DNA from: an uncultured cyanobacterium
Lineage (GTDB): Bacteria > Cyanobacteriota > Cyanobacteriia > PCC-6307 > Cyanobiaceae
DNA length: 64,000 bases
Reading direction: 5' to 3'
Assembly: GCA_903823115.1 (NCBI GenBank)
Contig: CAIJRN010000061.1
Coordinates: forward strand, 45,851-109,850
The notes under the pieces are model-generated. The model saw only the letters and a program-made list of their open reading frames with translations. It was not told where the DNA came from and did not search any database. This document shows, piece after piece, positions 35,718-44,563 of the stretch. A program made the position numbers and the translations under genes. Each line of letters starts with the position of its first letter. Position 1 is the first letter of the stretch.

Positions 35718-36353
35718 ATGAGCCTGCTTTCGACATCCCCCCGGTCGCCTCGGCCCCAGCTCCATGACTTCTGGCGTCGCCCCTGGGTGCTGGTGGCCTG
35801 CGCTCTGGCCAGCCTGCTGGCGTACGCCTGCACCAGTCAGCTGAATATCATTCCCTCCACCCTGCTCAGTTCCCTCGCCCTGGCCGGGGGGGCGTCCTGC
35901 AGCGGCCGACTGCAGCTACGGGCCCCACTGTTGGCGTCGGCGCTCGGGGGTGTGGGCGGAGCGGTCGTCGGCACGGCCATCGTGCTCTCGCGCAAGGCCC
36001 TCGAGTCCGTTCCCGAGGCCAATCTCGGCCAGCGGGCCACCATGCTGGCCATGCTCGCTCTGGCGGGGCTTGTCGGTGGACTGGTGCTGGGCGTCAATGC
36101 CAACCGCGTCGACCGTCGCCCACCTCGCGATGTGCTGCGCTCGATCAGTGCCCTGACCACGGGTATCTTTGCCGCCCTGGTGACGATCGTGTTCGTCCAT
36201 TCGGGCCTGGACCGGGCCCGCACCTTCTCCAGTCGGCTCAGCACCTCCCTGACCATCCTTGTGGCCGCCGTGGTGTTGCCGGGCTGGGTGGCCAGCCGGT
36301 TCGTGCCGAGTCGATTGCCGCCTGGCCGCCCCCCCACTGATCGCTCCCCATGA
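35718..36353 (+). CDS. Hypothetical membrane protein, first gene of a three-gene operon
   Basis: 211 residues with about six hydrophobic segments (PWVLVACALASLLAYACT, LLASALGGVGGAVVGTAIVL, MLAMLALAGLVGGLVLGV, GIFAALVTIVFVHSG, LTILVAAVVLPGWVA). No family is recognised. Its stop overlaps the next start by four bases, placing it with the DUF1622 and DUF202-type genes. Confidence 0.75.
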   Translation: MSLLSTSPRSPRPQLHDFWRRPWVLVACALASLLAYACTSQLNIIPSTLLSSLALAGGASCSGRLQLRAPLLASALGGVGGAVVGTAIVLSRKALESVPEANLGQRATMLAMLALAGLVGGLVLGVNANRVDRRPPRDVLRSISALTTGIFAALVTIVFVHSGLDRARTFSSRLSTSLTILVAAVVLPGWVASRFVPSRLPPGRPPTDRSP

Positions 36354-36754
36354 CCATGGCCGACCTCGTCGAGCAGCTCCTGGTGCCACTGGCCACGGCC
36401 ACACGGCTGTTGCTGGAGTGCCTGTCGGTGCTCACCGTGCTGGCGGGCCTGCTCGCCACCGCCGGCGGTGCCCTGGCCAGCTTCAACCGCCGACTGCCGC
36501 GCCGCCCCTTCAATCGTGTCCGGCTCAGCTTCGGCAGCTGGTTGGCCCTGGCCCTGGAATTCCAGCTCGGCGCCGACATCGTCTTCACCACCATCAGCCC
36601 CTCAGGTCAGCACTTGGTCCAACTGGGGGTGGTGGCCGTGATCCGCACCTTCCTCAATGTGTTCCTGGCCAAGGAGATCAGCGCCGAGGAGGCGCTGGAA
36701 CGGCAGTCCGCCCCTGGCCAGAGCAGGGCTTTCCCCACCACCGCAGGCGAATGA
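36350..36754 (+). CDS. DUF1622-family membrane protein
   Basis: 134 residues. The middle, RLSFGSWLALALEFQLGADI followed by VFTTISP and VAVIRTFLNVFLAKEI, is the core of DUF1622, a small two- or three-helix membrane protein of unknown function. It overlaps its neighbours by four bases on both sides. Confidence 0.85.
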   Translation: MTMADLVEQLLVPLATATRLLLECLSVLTVLAGLLATAGGALASFNRRLPRRPFNRVRLSFGSWLALALEFQLGADIVFTTISPSGQHLVQLGVVAVIRTFLNVFLAKEISAEEALERQSAPGQSRAFPTTAGE

Positions 36755-37137
36755 TGAATCTCACCGATCAGCTGGCCAAGGAACGCAACCGGGCGGCGGC
36801 GGAGCGCACCCTGATGGCCTGGATCCGCACCTGTCTGTCGCTGATCAGCTTCGGTTTCGGCCTCGACAAGATCATCGCCGCCATCAATTCCAGCCGCCTC
36901 GGCAACCACGGCCATGCCCAGCTGAGTGTGCGGCTGGTGGCGGTGGCCTTCGTGCTCACCGGCATCCTGGCGATGCTGGCGGCCACCGCCCAGCATCGGA
37001 AAATCCTGCGGCGTCTGCAGCGGGATGACTTCGTTTACAGCGAGGAGCCGTCCATCGCCCTGGCCACCGCCGTGCTGATCGCCCTGATCGGCATCCTGGC
37101 CCTAGTGCTGCTGCTGGCCGGGGCGCTGGCGTCCTGA
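36751..37137 (+). CDS. DUF202 (YidH-type) membrane protein
   Basis: About 128 residues. The start MMNLTDQLAKERNRAAAERT followed by LMAWIRTCLSLISFGFGLD is diagnostic for DUF202, a three-helix membrane family of unknown role. The start lies in the ATGA overlap with the DUF1622 gene. DUF202 and DUF1622 in one operon with a third membrane protein suggests a small membrane complex. Confidence 0.9.
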   Translation: MMNLTDQLAKERNRAAAERTLMAWIRTCLSLISFGFGLDKIIAAINSSRLGNHGHAQLSVRLVAVAFVLTGILAMLAATAQHRKILRRLQRDDFVYSEEPSIALATAVLIALIGILALVLLLAGALAS

Positions 37138-37203
37138 GGTCTTGAGCCGCCTCAGAAGGCAGCCGCTTCTTGGCTCTGTTTCTAAGTCGTCACTCCGATC
37201 GCC

Positions 37204-38079
37204 ATGGTTGAGCTCCTGATCAAGACCAGCCTCTTCGCCTTGATGCTGGCCCTGGGCCTCGGCCTGGAGGTCACGGCGCTGCAGCAATGCCGGCAGCGAC
37301 CGGCCCTGCTTCTCCGGGTGCTGATCGGCTCCTGTCTGCTGGTGCCCCTGGCGGCCATGGCACTGATCAAGTTCAGCCTGGTCCTGAATGTGGCGCCGCC
37401 GGTGCGCTTTGGCATCGCCCTGATGGCCCTCTCGCCCAGTGCGCCACTCACCCTGCACAAGGCCGGCAGGAAGGGAGGGGTTCGCGAAATGGCGGCCCTG
37501 CTGCAGGTGCTGGCGGCGATCGCCGCGATCGTGACGATTCCGCTGATGGCGGATCTGTTCCGTCAGGTGTTCTCCGTCAAGGGGTGGGATCTGGCCCCCG
37601 CCGATGTGGCGTTGCAGGTGCTGGTGGCCCAGGTGCTGCCCCTGCTGTTCGGTCTGGGCCTGAGGCGCTGGTTCCCGGCCGTCGCGGCCCGCTTGGTGGG
37701 ACCACTGGAGAAAGTGGCGAATGGCCTGCTGCTGCTGTTGGTGCTGGTGATCCTGGGCCTGACGCTACCGGCACTGGGCTCGTTCCTGGCGGGCAATCTG
37801 ATCGCCGTGCCGCTGATGGCCGTCATGGTGGCGCTGAGCCTGGCGATCGGCTGGCTGCTGGCGGGCCCCGATCCGGCGGAGAGCACTACCACGGCATTGG
37901 TCACCTCGATGCGCAATCCGGGCCTGGCCCTGTTGTTCGCCGCCAGCCACGCCCCCGGGATTCCGGCGGTGAAACTGGCGGTTCTCAGCTACGTGCTGGT
38001 GACGGTCATCGTCTCGGTTCCCTTCCTGATGGCGCAGGGCCGCCGGCGCCCGGAGCCGGCCCCGGCAGCAGAGGAGTGA
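37204..38079 (+). CDS. Bile acid:sodium symporter (SBF)-like transporter
   Basis: 291 residues with nine or ten helices. Features such as LMALSPSAPLTLHKAGRKGG, EKVANGLLLLLVLVIL and TALVTSMRNPGLALLFAA fit the BASS/SBF fold, with paired discontinuous helices forming the ion site. Substrates of this fold include bicarbonate-unrelated organic acids, arsenite and steroids; none can be assigned here. A short terminator-like hairpin follows the stop. Confidence 0.8.
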   Translation: MVELLIKTSLFALMLALGLGLEVTALQQCRQRPALLLRVLIGSCLLVPLAAMALIKFSLVLNVAPPVRFGIALMALSPSAPLTLHKAGRKGGVREMAALLQVLAAIAAIVTIPLMADLFRQVFSVKGWDLAPADVALQVLVAQVLPLLFGLGLRRWFPAVAARLVGPLEKVANGLLLLLVLVILGLTLPALGSFLAGNLIAVPLMAVMVALSLAIGWLLAGPDPAESTTTALVTSMRNPGLALLFAASHAPGIPAVKLAVLSYVLVTVIVSVPFLMAQGRRRPEPAPAAEE

Positions 38080-38112
38080 CAGAAGCAGAAAGGAGCCTTC
38101 AGGCTGCGGAAC

Positions 38113-38131
38113 CGCAAGGTTTGCGTTTTTT
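38113..38131 (+). terminator. Possible rho-independent terminator after the SBF transporter
   Basis: Short hairpin CGCAA/TTGCG with a three-base loop, directly followed by six T residues. The stem is weak, but the T-run and the position 34 bases after the stop support it. Confidence 0.5.
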
Positions 38132-38246
38132 GGATGGCCCGCCGCTGACAGTGTGAGCAAAATTGCCGGGTCCTACGGCGGCAGCAACCGGTGACTTCGC
38201 CGGCAGCGCTGTCGTCCCTTGCCCGTTTCGCCAGCTGGTGCTCCCG

Positions 38247-39755
38247 ATGCCCAACAGCCAACCGAACATCCTGATCCTCTGGGGCGATGACATCGGCCAG
38301 AGCAATCTCAGCTGCTACAGCCATGGCCTGATGGGGTATCAGACCCCGAACATCGACCGGGTCGCCAAGGAGGGGGCCAAGTTCATCCACTACTACGCCG
38401 AGCAGAGTTGCACCGCCGGCCGTGCAGCCTTCATCTCCGGGCAGAGCGTGTTCCGTACCGGCCTGAGCAAGGTGGGGCTCCCCGGTGCCGAGCTGGGCTT
38501 CAGGGCTGAGGATCCCACCATCGCTGAGTTGCTCCAGCCTTTGGGCTACCGAACCGGCCAGTTCGGCAAGAACCACTTCGGCGACCGTGACGAGCATCTG
38601 CCGACGATGCATGGCTTCGATGAGTTCTTCGGCAACCTTTACCACCTCAACGCCGAGGAGGAACCGGAGTTACGGGATTATCCCAAGGCGGATGATCCGG
38701 AATTCCCCAATTTCCGCAAGCGCTTCGCTCCCCGCGGTGTCTTGCACTGCTGGGCCAACGGTGACGGCACCCAGCGGATCGAGAACACCGGCCCGCTCAC
38801 CAAGCACCGGATGGAGAATTGCGACGAGGAGTTCATGGCCGAGGCCAAGCGCTTCATCCGCGATGCCGTTGCCTCCGGTGAGCCCTTCTTCGTGTGGTTC
38901 AACACCACCCACATGCACTTCCGTACCCACGCGCGGCCCCAGGATGTGGGTCAGGCTGGGCGATGGCAATCGGAATATCACGACGTGATGATCTATCACG
39001 ACAACTGCATCGGCGAGATGCTCAACCTGCTCGATGAGCTGGGCATCGCCGATGACACGATCGTGATGTACAGCACCGACAACGGGCCCCACATGAACAG
39101 CTGGCCCGATGCCGGCATGACCCCTTTCCGCAACGAGAAGAACTCCAACTGGGATGGGGCCTATCGGGTGCCCGCCCTGGTGCGCTGGCCGGGCCGGATC
39201 GAGCCCGGCACGCTGTTCACGGGCGTCGTGAGCCATCTTGACTGGCTGCCCACGCTGGTGGCGGCTGCCGGTGAACCCGAGATCAAGCAGAAGTTGCTGG
39301 AGGGCCACCAGGTCGGTGACAAAACCTTCAAGGTTCATCTTGATGGCTACAACATGCTCGACTACTGGACGGGCAAGACAGACAAGAGCCCACGGGTGGA
39401 GTTCTTCTATTTCTCCGACGACGGTGATCTCACGGGCCTGCGCTACGACAACTGGAAGTTTGTGTTCATGGAGCAGCGCCAGGCCGGCACACTCCAGATC
39501 TGGGCCGAGCCCTTCACCGTGTTGCGGGTGCCCAAGATCTTCAACCTGCTCACCGATCCCTACGAGCGGGCCGACATCACCTCCAACACCTACTGGGACT
39601 GGTTGCTTGACCATGCTTTCATGCTGGTGCCGGCCCAGGCTTTCGTGGCCGACTTCCTTGCATCGTTCAAGGAGTACCCACCCCGCCAAAAGGCCGCCAG
39701 CTTCACGATCAGCGACGTCCTTGAAAAGATGATCTCGGCCGGGGGCGCGAGCTGA
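38247..39755 (+). CDS. Arylsulfatase-type sulfatase
   Basis: About 502 residues. N-terminal metal site ILILWGDDIGQSNLS, formylglycine site SCTAGRAAFISGQ (the Cys codon lies at 38409-38411), KNHFGDRDEH, and the C-terminal metal residues in YSTDNGPHMNSW. The active cysteine needs oxidation to formylglycine, and the required enzyme is encoded 25 bases downstream. No signal peptide is seen from the ATG at 38247, so it is likely cytoplasmic. It would release sulfate from an organic sulfate ester; the substrate is unknown. Confidence 0.93.
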   Translation: MPNSQPNILILWGDDIGQSNLSCYSHGLMGYQTPNIDRVAKEGAKFIHYYAEQSCTAGRAAFISGQSVFRTGLSKVGLPGAELGFRAEDPTIAELLQPLGYRTGQFGKNHFGDRDEHLPTMHGFDEFFGNLYHLNAEEEPELRDYPKADDPEFPNFRKRFAPRGVLHCWANGDGTQRIENTGPLTKHRMENCDEEFMAEAKRFIRDAVASGEPFFVWFNTTHMHFRTHARPQDVGQAGRWQSEYHDVMIYHDNCIGEMLNLLDELGIADDTIVMYSTDNGPHMNSWPDAGMTPFRNEKNSNWDGAYRVPALVRWPGRIEPGTLFTGVVSHLDWLPTLVAAAGEPEIKQKLLEGHQVGDKTFKVHLDGYNMLDYWTGKTDKSPRVEFFYFSDDGDLTGLRYDNWKFVFMEQRQAGTLQIWAEPFTVLRVPKIFNLLTDPYERADITSNTYWDWLLDHAFMLVPAQAFVADFLASFKEYPPRQKAASFTISDVLEKMISAGGAS

Positions 39756-39780
39756 CCAATCAGCCGCTTTGCGCAACCGA

Positions 39781-40785
39781 ATGATTCAGGAACGCTCTAC
39801 TTCCCCGACTCCCCAGCCGGGGCGCACCCCCGGGCGCCCCCCTGGGCGCGGGATGGTCTGGATTCCTGAGGGTTCCTTCCAGATGGGTTCGGATCACCAC
39901 TACCCGGAGGAAGCTCCAGCCCATCGGGTCGAAGTCTCCGGGTACTGGATCGATCGGGCGCCGGTCACCAATGCCCAATTCCTCAGATTCGTCAAGGCCA
40001 GCGGCCATCGCACCATGGCCGAATTGCCGGCTGATCCGGCTGCCTATCCGGATGCGCTGCCGGAGTTGCTGGCAGCCAGTTCGATCGTGTTCGTGCCCCC
40101 TGTCCGAGCGGTGGCTCTGGACGATCACTACAGCTGGTGGCAATACACCCCGGGGGCCGATTGGCGCCATCCGGAGGGGCCAGGCAGTTCGATCAAGGGA
40201 CGGGATCGCCATCCGGTCGTCCATATCAGCCACAGCGATGCCCTCGCCTACGCCGCCTGGGCGGGCAAACAGCTGCCCAGTGAGGCGGAGTGGGAACGGG
40301 CCGCCCGCGGAGGACTGGAAGCGGCGGAATTTTCCTGGGGAGATGAACTTCATCCGGCGGGCCGGATGCTGGCCAACACCTTCCAGGGCGACTTCCCCCA
40401 TCACAACACGCTGTTGGATGGCTGGGAGCGCACCTCACCCATCGCCTCCTATCCCGCCAATGGCTATGGCCTGGTCGACATGATCGGCAATGTCTGGGAG
40501 TGGACCGATGACTGGTATCGGGACCACAGCTCCCACATCCAGTCCAACAAGGCAGCAGGCAGCTGCTGCAGCGGCCCCAATCCCCGCGGCGGATCACGGC
40601 AGGACAGCATCGATTCCAGCTCCCAGCACGGGATGCTGCCGCGCAAGGTGGTCAAGGGCGGCTCTTTTCTGTGTGCGCCCAGTTATTGCCGTCGTTATCG
40701 CCCAGCCGCACGCATGGCCCAGGGGATTGACACCAGCACTTGCCACCTGGGCTTTCGCTGCATTGTGCGCGGCAACGACTCCTGA
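39781..40785 (+). CDS. Formylglycine-generating enzyme (SUMF1/FGE)
   Basis: About 334 residues. The FGE-sulfatase fold is clear from MVWIPEGSFQMGSD, YWIDRAPVTNAQFLRFV, QLPSEAEWERAARGG and MIGNVWEWTDDWY. The two catalytic cysteines are present in GGSFLCAPSYCRRYRPAAR, which separates true FGE from the many related proteins lacking them. It should convert the cysteine of the adjacent sulfatase to formylglycine using oxygen and copper. The N-terminal 20 residues are Pro/Gly-rich and poorly conserved. The two genes surely form one operon. Confidence 0.95.
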   Translation: MIQERSTSPTPQPGRTPGRPPGRGMVWIPEGSFQMGSDHHYPEEAPAHRVEVSGYWIDRAPVTNAQFLRFVKASGHRTMAELPADPAAYPDALPELLAASSIVFVPPVRAVALDDHYSWWQYTPGADWRHPEGPGSSIKGRDRHPVVHISHSDALAYAAWAGKQLPSEAEWERAARGGLEAAEFSWGDELHPAGRMLANTFQGDFPHHNTLLDGWERTSPIASYPANGYGLVDMIGNVWEWTDDWYRDHSSHIQSNKAAGSCCSGPNPRGGSRQDSIDSSSQHGMLPRKVVKGGSFLCAPSYCRRYRPAARMAQGIDTSTCHLGFRCIVRGNDS

Positions 40786-41043
40786 CCCTGCGCCATCTGA
40801 GCGTCTATCGCGAAATGTGTCATCTCCAGCGATCGAGGCTGCCATCAACGTCATGTCATGAACATGCTTCAGTTAGCTCCTCCTCTGTTTGGGGAAATCG
40901 CCTCTACCCTCACTTTCATGCAGCAGCCAACGGTCTCTAAGGGCATGATCCGCAAGAACGCTCACCACATTTCGCTCAGTCGCTCGAACCCACACCCGAG
41001 CCACCGACTGGCTGCTCACTGGGTCGGCCCCTCACTGCACACC

Positions 41044-41535
41044 ATGGCCTGCGGCGCTTTCCGGCCTGTGCTGCTTGCCGGCTGTTTGACAGCGGCGTTG
41101 ATGACAGCGACTCCCGGGCGCAGTGCCGAGGTGGTGCTCTACAAGCTCGAGACCCAATGCAGTCAGGAGGGTGCGGCAGTGGTCAACTGCACGGTCGAAG
41201 CGATTAATGAAGGCAAGAGCACTCGCTATCGCCATCACATCGGCCAGACGATCAAAACGGTACGGATCACGGATGATCCGTTGACGATGACGCTCTGGAA
41301 GCCTGAGGACAAGAGCTGGTTGTCCTTGCGCAATGCCTCCGGTCGCTTCTCGACAAATACGGTCTGCTTCAACGACAAGGATCTCTGTGTCATCAACCCC
41401 AACTACCTCAACAGTGTCCGACAGGACAGCCCAGCCAAGATGGCGGGTCGAGATCTGGTCATGGTGCATTTCGGCGCCGATGGCCGCATTGACGCCAGCT
41501 GCTACGACGCAGGCTGCGACGTGGTGAAGCGATGA
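41044..41535 (+). CDS. Secreted hypothetical protein
   Basis: 163 residues from the ATG at 41044, with a signal peptide (MACGAFRPVLLAGCLTAALM to TPGRSAE). The mature part has six cysteines and a compact beta-like sequence (VVLYKLETQCSQEG, NTVCFNDKDLCVINPNYL, SCYDAGCDVV). The frame is open further upstream to 40858, but that part lacks export character. It is coupled by a four-base overlap to the Gly/Asn-rich secreted protein, so both probably work at the cell surface. Confidence 0.75.
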   Translation: MACGAFRPVLLAGCLTAALMTATPGRSAEVVLYKLETQCSQEGAAVVNCTVEAINEGKSTRYRHHIGQTIKTVRITDDPLTMTLWKPEDKSWLSLRNASGRFSTNTVCFNDKDLCVINPNYLNSVRQDSPAKMAGRDLVMVHFGADGRIDASCYDAGCDVVKR

Positions 41536-42569
41536 AAGCGCGTTCTGGTCTTGGCTTGGTGCTGGTCGGGCTCGTGGCCCTACCGGTCCTTTCAGCTGGT
41601 GCGGCATTGCGCCAAACCAGCCAGACTGCTGCGCCGGAGGCGATGAATCTCGTTGCCCGCGGTGGCGGTGGCGGCGGTGGTGGCAGTCGCGGCGGCGGTG
41701 GTGGTGGTAATCGTGGGGGCGGTGGTGGTAGTCGTGCCGGAGGTGGCGGCGGCAACCGTGGTGGAGGTGGTGGCGGCCGAACCGGTATCAGCAATGCCGG
41801 TGGTGGTGGGCTGAATCGGGGAGCCAGTCGACCCGAAGGTGGCTGGAGCAGCAATGCCCGCGGCCCCAGGGCGGGGGGATCACCGTCCCTGGACCGCCGA
41901 GTGGGCGGCTCCTCCGGCGGTGGCCTCGATCGGGGCGGTGTGGATCGTTCCGGTTCGATCAGCGGCAATCGCCAACCGCTGCAGGGTTCCGGCAGTGGTT
42001 CCTTGCGAGGGGATCGCGGCACCGCGGGCACCAACCTGGGTGATCGCAATTTGGGTGATCGGAACCTGGGCGATCGCAACCTGGGTAATCGCAATCTGAA
42101 CCAGAACTTCAACCGCAACGTTGAGCGTAACTGGAATCGCACCGTCAACATCAACAACGTCAATCTCCATCCCGGCTGGGCGCGTCCAGGCTGGGGCTAC
42201 GCCCGCCCCTGGAACTATGGCTGGTATGGCGGCTGGGCAACTCCCACCTGGGGCTGGTGGGGAGCACGTGCGGCGGTGTGGGGAATCGGGTCATTGGCTA
42301 CTGCCGCAATCATCAATGAGGCTGTAGACAACGCCATCAACAGCCAACAAACAATGATCATTGTACCCAATAGCAACTATCAGTTGTTGTATGGCACGGT
42401 GCAGCCCACTGGTAGTAACAGTGTGCAGTTCAATGTCAGTGTTGATGGCTCCACTTATCAGCTCACGGCTGACTGTCAAAGCGGGTTGCTCAATGGTGTT
42501 CAACCCGCCAGCTCAGCTGAAGCTGAGCTGTTGAATGCGGCTTGTCAGGTGGCATTCGGCAACAGCTGA
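41532..42569 (+). CDS. Secreted Gly/Asn/Arg-rich surface protein with tandem repeats
   Basis: 345 residues. Signal peptide to about residue 24, then a poly-Gly region with interspersed Arg/Ser/Asn (about 44-90), a Ser/Gly/Arg segment, five pentapeptides NLGDR/NLGNR, an Asn-rich stretch (NFNRNVERNWNRTVN), a Trp/Tyr/Gly-rich patch (about 215-240: GWGYARPWNYGWYGGW), one hydrophobic helix and a C-terminal globular domain with two cysteines. The layout resembles adhesive or cell-wall proteins. No family is assigned. The repeat regions could slip during replication. Confidence 0.8.
   Translation: MKARSGLGLVLVGLVALPVLSAGAALRQTSQTAAPEAMNLVARGGGGGGGGSRGGGGGGNRGGGGGSRAGGGGGNRGGGGGGRTGISNAGGGGLNRGASRPEGGWSSNARGPRAGGSPSLDRRVGGSSGGGLDRGGVDRSGSISGNRQPLQGSGSGSLRGDRGTAGTNLGDRNLGDRNLGDRNLGNRNLNQNFNRNVERNWNRTVNINNVNLHPGWARPGWGYARPWNYGWYGGWATPTWGWWGARAAVWGIGSLATAAIINEAVDNAINSQQTMIIVPNSNYQLLYGTVQPTGSNSVQFNVSVDGSTYQLTADCQSGLLNGVQPASSAEAELLNAACQVAFGNS
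42033..42107. repeat. 15-base tandem repeat (5 units) inside the Gly/Asn-rich gene
   Basis: Units related to aacctgggtgatcgc encode NLGDR three times, then NLGNR and a decayed NLNQN. One unit contains the octamer GCGATCGC. Confidence 0.9.
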
Positions 42570-42592
42570 AGCTCCTTAAAGGCGTAGTCGTA

Positions 42593-44467
42593 TCAGCTTG
42601 TCACGATGCGGTTACGCCCTTCAAGTTTGGCTCGATAAAGGGCACTTTCGGCTCGATTGATCAATGATTCGCTGTCATCATTGCCTGTTCTCAGACAGGA
42701 GATGCCTACGCTGATGGTGACACTAATCTGCTGATCATCCAATGTGATGACCCGTGTTTTGACCGCTTCTAGAAACTTTTGCGCAAGCGATTCTGCCGAT
42801 TCCACTGAGCACATGGGCAGGACCAGGCTGAATTCAGATTCGCCACTCCTACAGAGGCAATCGGTGGTTCGCGATCGAGCTTGTATGTCTGCAACCAAGT
42901 CAATCAAAACCTTTTCGATCATCGACTGACCATAGCTGTCGCGAATTTGATTGTAGTGATCAACTTCAAAGCAAACGCAACTCAGGTCGCTACGGTTGCG
43001 ATTGCTACGCTGCAGCTCAAAATCCAATCGACGGTAGAGCTCATGACGGTTGAAGCAGCCAGTCAGCGGATCAGTGATGTTAAGGATGTCAAATTCCTGC
43101 CTGGAGGTTTTCAGCCTGATCCTGGTATTTTGCAAATCATCTTGCAAGCTATTGATCAAGTCACTACGTTGATTGAGCAACATAATGATTTGATTGAGGT
43201 CCAGAATAAAGCCGGTCCTGAATGGCTTCAACGACCTGGCTTTTGTCTGTTGTAATCCAGTTCTGTCGGAGTTGGATTCAGTTTCCGCTTCACCCACGCC
43301 ACGAAGGTAGGAAAGGCTGAACTGCTTCGACAACTCCTGGGCGAGGATCTCACTGAGAAGCACAGCAAACAGCAAGCTCCAGGCCAGAATACCGATAATT
43401 CTTGAACTCTGAAGCTGGAGTTTTTGAATCAGCTCCCTTGCTGGTTTAATCGCAATGACGTTGACATGTCCGTCATCCAGCTTGCCATCGTAGAAATCTC
43501 GACCAGAGCCGGAATTGTCTAGATTCAGCATCCAATAGCTGTTGATCAGTCGTTTGAGATGCGGCGATGACTGGGTTGTGGAAAGTAATTGCATCCCCCT
43601 GATTTTGAAGTTGCTATCATTATTGGGCCTGTACTTTTCTGATATGGTCTTGAGAAGTCCTGGGCTTGATTGAAAACGCTGGGGTATGGCGGTGGCTTTG
43701 ATCCGTTCAAATTCAATCATATTGCCACTATCATGCAGTGAATCAGCAAGCTCCTGCAGCTCATCATCCGGTGTCGTTGCTACCCCCTTGGCAATCATTT
43801 GCAGACCTTCCATTTCTCCTAGTTCGACGGCCTGAACCATTTGACTGGAAACCAGCGCCAGGATGATCAGGCTTGGTGTGATCATGGAGATCATGATCAA
43901 AGCAGCAATCAGGCCGCGAATAGAAATCGCCTTGGAACGATCGCTCCATGTCCGCAGAATCCTGAAAACAAGGAAGAGACTGAAGCCAATTGTCGTATTG
44001 ATTACACCATTGATCGACTGCTTGATAGCCAGCATCAGCATGCTGCCAGGATCAAGTGTCGTAGCCAGGCCAAAGACTAGAAGCACCATTGGGATGCCCA
44101 CAATGATCCAATAGAGAACATCTGCAAGGATGATTCGGCCGCTGTCACCATTGCTAGCTGTATCGCCAAAAAACCGCAGATAGGACCTCAGCCAGAGCAG
44201 CTCGATGATCACGGTCAAGGCGCACCAGGGATAGCCCCAGACTTTCCAGGTGATGACACTGGCACTGATCCCTACCACCAGCCCAATGTCACCAAGCAGC
44301 AACAGAGCCAAGACACCGAGGCTGGAGCCCAGCAACAATTCGAAGCCAAAGAAGACATCAAGTCGATACAGATTGAGCCCAATGGCGATCACACTCAGGA
44401 TCAAGGCCCTGATCCACAGTTGCCGTAGCCTCGGGTCGATGATCGTTGCTGGCAAGTCTCGTCTCAA
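42593..44467 (-). CDS. Membrane diguanylate-cyclase-like protein with degenerate GGDEF site
   Basis: 624 residues. An N-terminal membrane domain of about seven helices, a large extracytoplasmic-type region (about 215-360), another helix (about 365) and a C-terminal GGDEF domain (DPLTGCFNRHELYRRLDFEL onward). The active-site loop reads RSGESEFSLVLP where active cyclases have GGDEF or GGEEF, so the domain may be inactive or act as a GTP- or c-di-GMP-responsive module. The C-terminal ISVGISCLRTGNDDSESLIN keeps the fold. The gene looks more AT-rich than its surroundings, which could indicate transfer. Confidence 0.88.
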   Translation of the reverse strand: MRRDLPATIIDPRLRQLWIRALILSVIAIGLNLYRLDVFFGFELLLGSSLGVLALLLLGDIGLVVGISASVITWKVWGYPWCALTVIIELLWLRSYLRFFGDTASNGDSGRIILADVLYWIIVGIPMVLLVFGLATTLDPGSMLMLAIKQSINGVINTTIGFSLFLVFRILRTWSDRSKAISIRGLIAALIMISMITPSLIILALVSSQMVQAVELGEMEGLQMIAKGVATTPDDELQELADSLHDSGNMIEFERIKATAIPQRFQSSPGLLKTISEKYRPNNDSNFKIRGMQLLSTTQSSPHLKRLINSYWMLNLDNSGSGRDFYDGKLDDGHVNVIAIKPARELIQKLQLQSSRIIGILAWSLLFAVLLSEILAQELSKQFSLSYLRGVGEAETESNSDRTGLQQTKARSLKPFRTGFILDLNQIIMLLNQRSDLINSLQDDLQNTRIRLKTSRQEFDILNITDPLTGCFNRHELYRRLDFELQRSNRNRSDLSCVCFEVDHYNQIRDSYGQSMIEKVLIDLVADIQARSRTTDCLCRSGESEFSLVLPMCSVESAESLAQKFLEAVKTRVITLDDQQISVTISVGISCLRTGNDDSESLINRAESALYRAKLEGRNRIVTS

Positions 44468-44563
44468 TTGCCTGTTGCCACGCTAGGGGATGCTGGGACC
44501 GCAAACATCGATGGCACGGATGGCGCGGGCTTGCCAGTCTGGTGCAGTGCCGCGGAGACACCG

